64,000 bases of DNA from Amphibalanus amphitrite. Taxonomy: Eukaryota; Arthropoda; Thecostraca; Balanomorpha; Balanidae. Below the pieces are notes generated by a model, which did no database searches, was not told the origin of the DNA, and saw nothing but the letters and a program-made list of their open reading frames with translations. A program made the position numbers and the translations under genes. Where the stretch lies: positions 280,501 through 344,500 of the forward strand of contig NW_024881839.1 in NCBI RefSeq assembly GCF_019059575.1. The letters run 5' to 3'. This document shows, piece by piece, positions 31,312 to 44,165 of this stretch (within the stretch, counting starts at the first letter, position 1; every line of letters starts with the position of its first letter).

Positions 31312-31961
31312 TGATGGCTTTCATTGAAAAGGTTCGATACAGAAGACACAAAATTATACAAATATATACTAATTCAGAAAGCACAATTCATATACAAATT
31401 AAAAGCACCGACACGTCTACAATATACATTTGAGAAATCATTTATCCGTCACAACAGTAAGGAAAATACTTGCCATTCTTGCTCACTTTAGCGCTAGCCT
31501 GCAGCGCTTATGTACAAAACGTTGAAAACTCTACACAAATCATCGCTACACGGTCGGCTCGGTCCGCTGAGTCGATTCCAGAACAGTCGCAGAGTTATTT
31601 CTGCATCGAGTTACTCAACTCACAATCATACTCGATCCTCTCACACACTCTGTCAGCATGAACGCTCACCGCAAAACTCACTAACATCACTAATACTGCC
31701 ACACCGGTGGGCGCGGCTGAGGTTGGTTGGTGATTCGGCCACCAGGCGTCACCACTTGCATCTCAATGCAACCACTGAGCTCGTGCTCGGTATAAAACAT
31801 CCCCCGATAAAAATTGTGCCCGACACGGCCGCTCCAGAGCTGCGGTTTTGTCATTTCCATCACGGACATTCCGGTGCCATGTTTGCCGCTGCCATTCGGG
31901 GCAGTCGTGACACCGAGCCGACGGCAGGTGGCACGTCACTCGTTCTGACGGCAGCGCGCGT

Positions 31962-32926
31962 TCACAGGAACCCACTAATGAACACCTTCTGGAAGTCGGG
32001 CACACTGCGCGAGTGGTGGCGGTACACCTCGCCATTGTCCAGATACGAGTAGGGCGTCAGCGCCATCGCCTGGTTGAGCGCCTCCACGGATACGATCTCG
32101 GCGCGCTGTAGCCGGTGCTCGGCGCGCGGGCCGCTCAGCGCCAGCAGACTGTGACCCTGCCGGTGGACGATCGCCGTGCGCACCGGCGCGTCCCGGGACC
32201 GGCGGCGCGGCGCCGACTTCTTGTAGCGCATGGCGCGCTGGGCGGTGGCGCGGGGACTGGCGCGCTGCCGCGGCGAGCCGTCCCCGGCCGGCGCTCGGCC
32301 GCCGCTCAGGTCTGTCTCACTGACACACGGCACGCCGTAGCAGGACATGCGTCCGGCGGCGGCCGGCGGGCGCTCCTCCGCCACACCCGCCACGTCCAGG
32401 TCGTTCATGGACAGCGCCAGTTTGCGTTTGAGCGAGCTGGCGGCGGCTGCGCGCGGCCGGTTCAGGCTGGGTCGCGGCGGCGGCGCCGGAGGGCCCTGAG
32501 GCGCCGGCGGAGGACACCCCTCGACTCGGATCGTCACACCGGTGGCCGTGGAGCAGATGCTCATCTGGTCGGCCCTCGCCGGCTGCTCAGGTGTCTCTCT
32601 CCTACTCTCCGTCTTTCCGCCGAAGCGTTTCGATCCGCGGAACTCGAAGTCGTCGTTGGCGATGGTGGTGGCGGAGTTACACCGCTCGGGACTGCGTCTG
32701 CCCGTGCTGAGGGTGGCGTAGATCGGCTCGTCGCCCGGCGGCAGACATTTGATGATGCTGTCCAGACTGGCCGCCTTGGTGATGGGGTCCGAGTAGAGCG
32801 GCTCGGAGCGCGTGTCAGCGGCCGGCGCCGACCGACTCGGGTCGTACAGCGTCGGCAGGAAGCGCGGCGCCTTGTTGGCCGGCTCGCCGAGCATGCCGAC
32901 ACCCATCTTCAGGCTGCGAGACCGAC
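31962..32926 (-). CDS. orphan GPCR, last exon (cytoplasmic tail)
   Basis: The acceptor is CTGCCCGCAG and the exon is phase 1 in. It gives 320 residues and a TGA at 31962. The sequence begins RSRSLKMGVGML and ends SVPDFQKVFISGFL. It is rich in Arg, Ser, Pro and Ala, with a proline run (PPAPPPRPS) and several R.S basic patches suited to phosphorylation or SH3/14-3-3 binding. There is no membrane segment. Phase and position make it the tail of the receptor whose TM6-TM7 exon lies at 40895-41078. I do not recognise an orthologue. The conserved-looking last 25 residues after the low-complexity part may be a docking motif. Confidence 0.7.
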
Positions 32927-33403
32927 CTGCGGGCAGCGGCAGGGGGTCACAGGTAGGTTAGAGGAGGGTTTAGAGGCTAGAATGACACCATTATGACTCA
33001 AAGATCGATCTTTGGGCAGCAGAGATCTACTCGCACTACAACCATCTGCGAGTGCCCGGTAGGTACATGATCTGCAGTAAAAATGCCATCCAATATACAT
33101 ACATCCGCAGACCAAATAGCGGTAAGATACAAACAGCAACATTCGCACAGCCTTGACAAGAGGACTCGCCCTTTCGCACAGTCGTTGCTAAGCACCTAGA
33201 AATGACGTTTGGCCAAACAAGCACTGGGTTAACAGCATTTAATAAATCACAAATTAACTAACAATTCGTTTCCATTACGAAATAAAATTGGCCTCATCAC
33301 CATTATGGCACCAATTTTAGCGACATTACACATTGCCCAACCACACAGTGATCATAAATTAGCCACAATTTGCCCCATCCTCCGTTCGCACAACCCGCCG
33401 CAC

Positions 33404-33523
33404 CTGCATGCAGTGATGTGCCGTCCTGCAGAGAAAACAGAGAGCCGTTCGTGATGGGAAACTTGGCCTCGGCTGTCTGCGCCGGGTCATTTCCGCGTCC
33501 GCGAAACGGAGGACCTGCCACTC
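33404..33523 (-). CDS. possible additional tail exon of the GPCR
   Basis: The acceptor is CCGTTTCAG and the donor GTGCGG. It is 120 nt and phase 1 on both sides, so it can be included or skipped without breaking the frame between 40895 and 32926. It encodes VAGPPFRGRGNDPAQTAEAK and FPITNGSLFSLQDGTSLHA. Phase symmetry suits an alternatively used cassette. Without transcripts it could be chance. Confidence 0.45.
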
Positions 33524-34029
33524 CTGAAACGGAACAGGGAGAGAGAAAACTCAGCGGCCAGCTCGCCCACACATGGCAGGCGACACGGAAAATGAACGAT
33601 GAGCACACCGTACGCAAGGAGGAGAGGGAGACATGAGGCGTGAGTGATGGAGAGACTCGTGTAGAGAATGAGACAACGTCTGCGCTGAGAGTGAGACAAA
33701 ATTACTAATGAGTTACGCTAGCCTCAGACGTGATCTCCGCATGACCGTCTCGAGCAAGCTATCAAATAAACGCCAGCAGTTACGACGAGGACTAGCATCA
33801 GGTCAGCCTGCTATTTTTATTGTCACGTTTTCCGATCCATGACTTGGCTTCTACCATCAGTCCATTCCCCGTCACGCTCTAGCCCTATTCCTGGCGGGCT
33901 CCGCCGGGACAAGAAACTGGCGGGGGGGGGGGGGGGGGGCGATTCGGCCCCCCTCTGAGATCTCGAGAACGAAGCAAGATAGCGACAAACGGTAAACGGC
34001 ATCGGATACGCACGGTCAAGATCTACAAT

Positions 34030-34750
34030 TTTTACTAAGGTCATTTTCAGGTCAGGTCAAAGATGACGTCACAGGGGTCGAAAAAGTCAAAATGGCGGCG
34101 CTAGATATGGAGAGTTTTTCTCGAATAACTTTCGAATTAGTCAAGATAGGAACAAACTAAGGGCATCATCGTGATCCTCTCGTCAATCCGCATCGAATGA
34201 TATATATGTTGACCTCGCAAGGTCAAGGTCAAAGGTTGACCTCAGGTCACGTGACCTCGAGGTCATCATGTATATCATTCGATGCGTCTTGACGAGCTGA
34301 ACACAATGAGACCATCCACGCGTCTGTATCTTGTTCCTGTACGGAGTTATTGGCCAAAAACCTTTGGTGACCTTTGATGACGTCACATGACCTCACAGCT
34401 GCCCAACAGCAAAACAGACCTCAAGGTAGTGAAGGTTGATCGTATATGAAGTCATGTATGGTATATGGGGCCATTCCGACCCGTTTTAGTGGTAAAAACA
34501 GGGAGTTGATTTTTCCACCATTGACTTATAATGGGGAGGTCGCGAAACTGACCTGACCTTAGGTCACCGATATCAAAATTCCGAGATATACAAATTGCAC
34601 ATACTGGTACCCTAACTAAAGCCTGAAGAGAAGAAATTGATCGGTCAAAAACTCTAGCTCTGGCGTGATTGCAAACTTTTCTGAGGTAGGGTCACCAAAC
34701 CGCCTCTGGTGACCTGACCTGAGGTCAGATCAACTCAAAATTTTCAGACA
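34030..34750. repeat. AGGTCA-rich region with a 29-bp inverted repeat
   Basis: Many AGGTCA/TGACCT half-sites, some tandem (AAGGTCAAGGTCAAAGG at 34217-34235). Inverted arms 34189-34217 and 34258-34286 (start CGCATCGAATGATATA) match at 27 of 29 positions. It lies in the long receptor intron and has no coding frame. It may be a repeat element or a regulatory block. Confidence 0.55.
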
Positions 34751-34870
34751 TGTTGCGTAGAAGCCTTTTAGGAAAAGTCAGAAAATTTGAGCTTCCTAGC
34801 TCAACGCGTTTGGGAGAAATAACCAAAAAACCTCAGGGGGGGCTCCTGAGGCCCCCCGCCAGGAATAGGG

Positions 34871-35017
34871 CTAGGCGGCGGAACGGGGAGGGCACCGGGG
34901 CACCGTGCCCCCCTTTGATTTTGGCATATTAACATTAGCCCTATGGGCGTTGCATGGAAAGAATGGGACCAAAGTCGGCAGTGCCCCCCCCCCCTTAATT
35001 GAAGGTGTTCCGCCGCA
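34871..35017 (+). mobile_element. MITE-like repeat, copy 2
   Basis: Inverted copy of 30906-31053, bounded by TAGGCGGCGGAAC and GTGTTCCGCCGC. Clear similarity over the whole length, including the CTATGGGCGTTGCATGGAAA core. Confidence 0.7.
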
Positions 35018-35852
35018 GTGGTCACGCTCATCCCAGTCGTCCACAGACTGGGACGCGCTACTGTTGACAGACGACATGTCAGCCCTCAGCCACTGAGAAT
35101 GGCACGCACACCACACGCCTTCGCCTCTAAACATGACAAACGGCCGTTACCCGCGGCCTTGGACTGGGTCAGAGCTGCGCCGCGGAATTATAATCGAGTG
35201 TATCGTATAGGGGGGAGCTCAGGGGACCCGGAGAGGCCCGGCGCGGCGACGGGTGTGAGCGGCGAGCGTCGGTGACAGCTGAGAGGTGTCAATGGAGATG
35301 GATGGGCCGCTGTCAGTGGCGGAACGTCGGCTGATGGATAGACGAACACCATGAGACGGAGCGAGGTGTGTGTGTGTGTGTGTGTGAAATAGGTGGAGGT
35401 AAATGCTGGGGTGGGGTGTGTGATTGGTGGTGAAGCTGGTGTTTGTTTGGGCATCAGGCGGCATTTCTTTCAAAGCTATTATAGTAGGTAGGTATTATTT
35501 ATTAGTAATGGTTGCACTACGTTGGCTGAATGCCCCGCAGTAATTTACACGAATTTGTGACATAGCAACAGGAATACCTACATAAAATTGTAAGACGTAA
35601 AAATTAAAATTTTATGTGCGGATGGACTCTGGAAAAGGAGTTAACTACACCTTATATGTAGTGTAGTCATAGTGAGACACCCTGAAGTTAAAGTGAAGTT
35701 GGCTTTAAAAAATCAATTTGTTGCATTCATCAAAATAAGTCATGTAAAACTGTGCCTGGCATGAACTTTGCGTAATGTTCTGCAAGACTCATGCCTAACA
35801 CATCTTTCAAAAAAACGGCCAGTATTTCCATTCACTCGATTTCAGCTCGCTA
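35018..35852. other. receptor intron; short (TG)n near 35367
   Basis: No gene recognised. Confidence 0.35.
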
Positions 35853-35934
35853 TAGTTGCGGCATAAAGCTGATACAATTTCCATCAGCTTTGTGCCGCAA
35901 CTAAAAGTGAAGCACCCTCATGCTTCGCTTTTTA
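35853..35934. repeat. two adjacent hairpins
   Basis: 21-base arms TAGTTGCGGCATAAAGCTGAT and its complement (one mismatch, 9-base loop) span 35853-35903. Twelve-base arms (AAAAGTGAAGCA / TGCTTCGCTTTT, one mismatch, 6-base loop) follow directly. Confidence 0.85.
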
Positions 35935-36894
35935 CCTATCGGTGAATCGCCTGCAAGCCCTATGCAAGATGTAGGTGGTAAAGCTTGCATACATTAGCCA
36001 TCAATCGACTTTACGAAATTCACATCACTAAAGGTAGGTATCTATCATGCCGACGAAATCTAAAGTTTTCGGCACGCAATCCTACCGTTCACTGTTCGCT
36101 AATTTGTTTTAATCGGCAATCGGTATGCCATCAGCGGTTACAGACACGCAACGGCTGATATTTGAGCCCGGCAACAGTCCCTGTTTGACATCCAGGTGCG
36201 TCTGCACCGACAGTCTCGCTTATTTAATGTCGAACAATCAGCGTTTATGGGTCGGCCACTCCTCAGTTGTGACATGAGGACATGACTTACACTGAGCGGG
36301 AATTTTAGCAACGCATCGTGTTGGGTAACGTAACGAATAAAAGAGCAGTATCTGAATACGAAATGCGTCGATGAGTGAACATTACACTTCGCGTGTGAGG
36401 CAACCGCTGGTCATCTAATACCTACTGACTGATGCCTTGCACTAAATCGTAGATATAATGCACTCAAGGGCAATACATCACATCACAATGCGAGAACGTG
36501 TTAATAGTTTTGTGATTTTCTTTGCCCAACAGGCAACGTGCAAGCACTAAACCACTCATGCAAGTCGCAAGACATGAAATGGTGGCCTAAAAGAGCAATG
36601 AACACATTAACACGTCCTCTGACAAGAGTAAGTAACAATACAACGACAAATATATTTAGGTGTGAGGCAAAGATCCACTACGCATACCGAAAGAATTAAG
36701 CCACGTAATCGGTTAATGCAGAATTTTGGTTAAGGCCGCAATGCTGCAAACTAAGTCATCGTTGAAGGTGCACTGGTCCAGGTCACTGTCAGATGAACGG
36801 TATCAAGACGGCTCAGCTTCCAAACAAACCAATATGTAATTACGCGAATGAAGCATGAGGAGAAAGAGGGAATGGAGAGAGGGAGAAAGCGAGG

Positions 36895-36895
<1 letters not shown>
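35935..36895. other. receptor intron, nothing recognised
   Basis: No coding or repeat feature supported. Confidence 0.35.
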
Positions 36896-36992
<97 letters not shown>

Positions 36993-37007
36993 GAGAGAAA
37001 GAGAGAA

Positions 37008-37099
<92 letters not shown>
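36896..37099. repeat. (GA)n microsatellite with GAAA interruptions
   Basis: About 200 bp; regular AAAGAGAG interruptions at about 36982-37017. Confidence 0.95.
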
Positions 37100-37102
<3 letters not shown>

Positions 37103-40100
37103 AGAGACGCGATGTGCATCCTGTGTAACTGCAGTCATCGGTCCGGGGCGATTATCCTGTGATCAGGCTCGCCATTGCTGCGGATGGAGCCGTGATGGCG
37201 AGCGCCAAATTTACTACGCAAAGTTACGAGCGTGTGAGCATCGTAAAGCGTGATGTTTTGCGGCAAAAAAAGAGAAGGGCGGTGTATCTATGTCAAGCAT
37301 GTATAGGCGTTCGATAAAGTGATCGCTTCTTATTTCTCGGCCTCTAATTACGGAGGAATCTTCAATTATACCTCCCTGTAATCTGCCAAGGTCAATAGGA
37401 CATAAATGAAACGTATCATCGACTCTGAGTCGATGTGAACGACTTAGGCGCACCTACACCAATAAGCAATTCTTTGCAGACAGCTCAAGCTGATTGTCTC
37501 CTGTCTGTTTCCGAAATGTCACTGAAAAAGCAGGTGTTTGGTAAGCTGGAGATCTTAGTCTCCGCATGCAACATTTCACGTTGCATGATTCCATATGCCC
37601 ATTTCTACCCGCCCTGCATGCAGCTCGTGAAGAAAGCGTGTTTGTCGGAGTAAAACTGCGTCAAACGATTTACGTCAGGCACGCTGAGTTCCAAGTAGCT
37701 GGTCTGTTTCAGGGGCCTCCAACCGAAAACATTACATGATAAAGGTAGCAGCTACGGCTGGAAATTCAAACACAATGCCTACTGCAACATGTGTGCCAAC
37801 TTAGGCAACCGTCTGGTATATGCGGGCTTGAGAAACGTCCACAGTTCAGACTTCAGAGAATGCAAAAGTGAAAATACAGATGCGTTCAGGCATTTCAATA
37901 TGGCATAACACAGAATGGCTGAAACTGGAAAGGCAACAATAGTGCACTTGTGCGCAAGGGTGTTCCAATGCATTGCACTTTACCCTTATTACTAACGTAA
38001 TGGATGGAAGGAAATGCAAGCGAACATTCAGTAAAGCGCACGGACCAGTTTGAAGCTAAGCAGCTATAGGGGATCATATTTTCATCAGGCTTTCCTCGGT
38101 TGTGCCCATGTGGTCCTTCCTTCTGACCGCATTTTTCTTCTGTTTATCGTCTGTTCTCTCCTTTTTTAGTCATCCATGACGCGACCAGCATGCGAGTCCC
38201 GACATCCAATCTCTCCATCTCCCCTCCGTCTCCCTGTTTCCGTCTCCCGCTGTCTAGCTCCCATCTTGCGATTCCCGCCTTCCGTGTTCGATCACGCCCG
38301 CTCACGAAGGCGGCTGGGGGCAGTCCCGACCCCCCCCCCCCTGACCCGACACATGCGCCCATTGTGCTCGAGAGGAACGCCACTTCGCGTTCCGAGGGCA
38401 CTCCATCTCAGGGAGGCAGCTCGTCAGGGTGCGACCTAACGCAGAAACAGAGGACACACAGAGACTGAGGGTCAGAGGAGAGGAGGAGGGTGAGAGAGAG
38501 GGAGGATAACAAGACAGAGGGAGGGAGATGAGACAGAGGGAGCGGTAACGAGGTGGAGTCGGAAGCGGAGAAGATGATATGCGACGCTTCCTCGAGCTTT
38601 AATGAGAGCCACTTGGGTGGGTAGGAGATGGAGAATGGAGAGGAAGAGAACCTAATGATCAGGTAAATGAGCAGGCGGAGGAGAAACTGAAATACCGAGG
38701 AAGGCTAGGTAAACAAAACTGAGGGAAATGACAACGTGGTCTCTGAGAAAGGATAATGACGCTGTGGTATCCGAGAAGGCTACGGGATACCGATCAGGAG
38801 AATGGACTTCTTGCATCCATTCTGGAGACGGCATGAACAGGATCGGGAAAAGGCAAGACCGGAAATACATATGGACCGAGGAATTGAAATGACATCGGGT
38901 AACGTAGATAATGACTAATGTGGACGGATAAGACTCCGACGTAAATAATAACTTAAACACCTTATTATTAATGCTCGACTCCGGAATTCAGAATGGCAAA
39001 ATAAATGCTTCATATCCATCTTTATTTTTGTATATAGGTCTCAGCCATCCTGAGGTGCCTACTGAGAGAGTGTTTGGGGACAATTTGGGCCGCGGCTCCT
39101 CTCCGGCTTGGCCTAGGGGCGGGTCACATCGTTAGCGAACTGGGCCACAGGCCGCACCCGTCATCATTCTCAGACTAAGGGTCATTACTGAAGTCTGGGT
39201 CGCATCTGAGTATGTGTTCATTTGCCGAAATTTTGCCGGCGGTTACCTACAAATGGAGTGGACAATGTTTGCATGGCGTGCACACTTTAACTAAAAGTAT
39301 TCGAAATACTGATCGGACACAGTGAGATAGGACGACATACATTATTCTTTCTTTTATGAGCTATGATGCATATTTATTGTAGCGATTGTACATGAGCTGT
39401 ATGAACTGTGATAGATACTTATGGTAGCGTTTTGATCGAATGCAGTCTATCTTGCTGTTTCAAAAATCTTGATTTTTTATTAATGTGATACGTTTACCCT
39501 GAAACACCTTCATTACTCTTACAAGTGCGTTAATTACATACCAATATTGCAAAAGTCACTGTTCTGTGTTTATGTCATTCCACTGAAGAAGGTCCAGCAC
39601 CGAAAATATATTTTGGATTAGTTTTTGGCTTCCCTTATTATCAGCTAAAGGTTATTAGTCATTCTTATTACGATTTCTGACCAAATACCAGTCTGGCAGC
39701 GGTTCAGTTTATTTCAGAATTGGTTAAAATGAGAAACCATTTGAAGTTCGTTGGAAGCATGAGTATAACAATGAAAGAAACAATAATTTAACAAGCCAAC
39801 GCCGACTGGCGGCCAAGGTGTTAGTACGCCTGTGGTCGCCGGGCGCCCCACCCCAGCACGGGGCCGTCATTATCCATTCCCTTTTGCCTCCTACACATTA
39901 GATTAAACAAGTGTAGGTTTTTCCCTGCGCTCTTTGGCTTCAGCGCGGGGTTTTCCCCTTTGCAATAGGCGTCAGGTTTTTTGTTATTTAGGACTTTTTC
40001 CCTGACCAATACACCCCACACCAGTACACTGACACCTTGCACAAGTGTATGAATATGTGATGTGAATAAATGTTACCGTTTCTTCATCTGTGTTTTTTGT

Positions 40101-40584
40101 TCCGGCTTTTTCGGCACTTCGGCAAAAGTAAGTTTCCCCATTAGATTTGCTCACACACGCTAAGGATAGGCTCCCACGTTGCTATTGCTTCCGGGTTAAC
40201 ATAAACCGGCTTAACGTAAAACTTTGTTCCTGGCCAAAATTGCCAGATGTAATGACCCCCGGCTCCAGACTGGCTTTAGGCTGGCGGAGCAAAAAAAAAA
40301 AAAGATTTAACGATGCAAATTATTCTGTGATAAACAGCTGGAAATGCTACCATGTCACGCGAATGACGCGAAGACTGATGCCACGCTGGCATGAAACCAG
40401 ACATATCAATGAGGAAGGCTGAAAATAACTTATTCGCAGTAGTTTTGTTCTTGGGTCTAAGACGTTCGTCGATACACACAGTACATATAGGAGCCTCCAA
40501 CTACTGACCTGCTTCCTGAATAAATAATACCTTGCTTGCAACATTTATATTTAAGTGATAGCTAAGATATATTACAAAAGTTTA
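37100..40584. other. receptor intron, no gene recognised
   Basis: No supported exon. Near 39585-39620, CACTGAAGAAGGTCCAGCAC followed by CGAAA recalls the 3' region of some retroelements, but I could not define an element. Confidence 0.3.
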
Positions 40585-40894
40585 TGGTACTCGTCGATGT
40601 TGTGTTCAGTGTAGCACCTCTCAGTATATGCACCTACCTGGGTACTCGTCCGTGTTGTGTTTGATGTAGGCACTAGGCACAACTTGAACTCTCCCTATAT
40701 GTACACTTACCTGGGTACTCGTCGGGGCTCTGTTTGGTGCAGGCGCTGTGTAACTATCACCGCACATACCTGGGTACTCGTCGTTGTTGTGTTTGATGTA
40801 GGCACTAGGCACAACTCTCCCGCTACACATACCTGGGTACTCGTCCGTGTTGTGTTCAGTGTGTTCAGTGTACTCAGTCTCATTACACACCTAC
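40585..40894 (-). repeat. five extra copies of the GPCR exon 3' edge and donor
   Basis: The + strand unit CCTGGGTACTCGTC.GTGTTG... starts near 40637, 40711, 40771 and 40835, with a partial copy at 40587 (periods about 60-74). On the minus strand each reads HNTDEYP-type codons followed by CCAG|GTA or GTATG donors. The real exon end at 40895 is the sixth copy. Confidence 0.9.
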
Positions 40895-41078
40895 CTGGGT
40901 ACTCGTCCGTGTTGTGTTTGGTGTAGGCACTGCGGACCGAGAGCCGCAGCACGGGGTCGACAGCGACCAGCAGCGGCGCCAGCAGGATACCCTCGGCCAG
41001 ACTGAGCCAGACGGCGATCGTCTCCATCGGCCAGTCGGGCAGCAGGTCTGGCAGGAACGTGCCGAACACCAGCAGCAC
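40895..41078 (-). CDS. orphan GPCR exon with TM6-TM7
   Basis: Acceptor CACCTGCAG | GTGCTGCTGG at 41078, donor CCCAG|GTAGGT at 40895; phase 0 in, 1 out, 61 codons. It encodes VLLVFGTFLPDLLPDWP (end of TM6 and third outer loop), then a hydrophobic TM7 AVWLSLAEGILLAPLLV and DPVLRLSVRSAY, which takes the place of the NPxxY motif and helix 8 of class A receptors. The tail starts TKHNTDEYPG. Pattern and length fit a class A receptor, but the ligand and subfamily cannot be told. Earlier transmembrane exons were not securely located, so this is a partial gene. Confidence 0.65.
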
Positions 41079-41080
41079 CT

Positions 41081-41270
41081 GCAGACAGCGCCAGCGGAGA
41101 CAGAGAGTCAGTGGAACGTGCCGAACACCAGAAGCACCTGCAGATAGCGCCAGCGGAGACAGAGAGTCAGTGGAACGTGCCGAACACCAGAAGCACCTGC
41201 AGATAGCGGAGACAGACAGTCAGTGGAACGTGGCGAAGACCAGCAGCACCTGCAGACACAGGAGACAGAC
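41081..41270 (-). repeat. three extra copies of the GPCR exon 5' edge and acceptor
   Basis: GTGCCGAACACCAG.AGCACC followed by TGCAGA.AG recurs with acceptors near 41137, 41196 and 41250, separated by 53-60 bp. Each contains CTGCAG|GTGCT(T/G)CTGGTGTTCGG on the minus strand. Confidence 0.88.
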
Positions 41271-41279
41271 AGTTAGGGA

Positions 41280-43929
<2,650 letters not shown>

Positions 43930-44165
43930 CTTGGCGATATGTTTGAGTACTACGTTGCAGTCTCTGTCTTGGCGTTAGAGTATTACTTTGCGTTGCAGTC
44001 TCCGTTTTGGTGTTAGAGTACTGCTTTGCGTTGCAGTCCCCCAAAAGTGTTAGCGCATTTCTTTTCGCTGCAGTATTCGTCTTAGTGCTAGCGTACTTCT
44101 CTACGTTGCAGTCTCCGCTTGGTGTTAGCGTATTGCTTTTCGTTGCAGTCTCCGCCTCGAGTGCT
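43930..44165 (-). repeat. about 38-bp minisatellite, six copies
   Basis: Units beginning TTGCGTTGCAGTCTCCG with TTAG(A/C)G(T/C)... tails, period 37-39 bp. A minus-strand frame (44347-43733) stays open through it and reads TATKSNTLTPSGDCN-like repeats. I regard this as a frame permitted by the repeat, not a proven gene. Confidence 0.8.

Noticed and set aside
40587..40925. Direct repeats with spacers resembling a CRISPR array
   Set aside because: Units are derived from the exon edge, spacing is irregular and the context is a eukaryotic intron.
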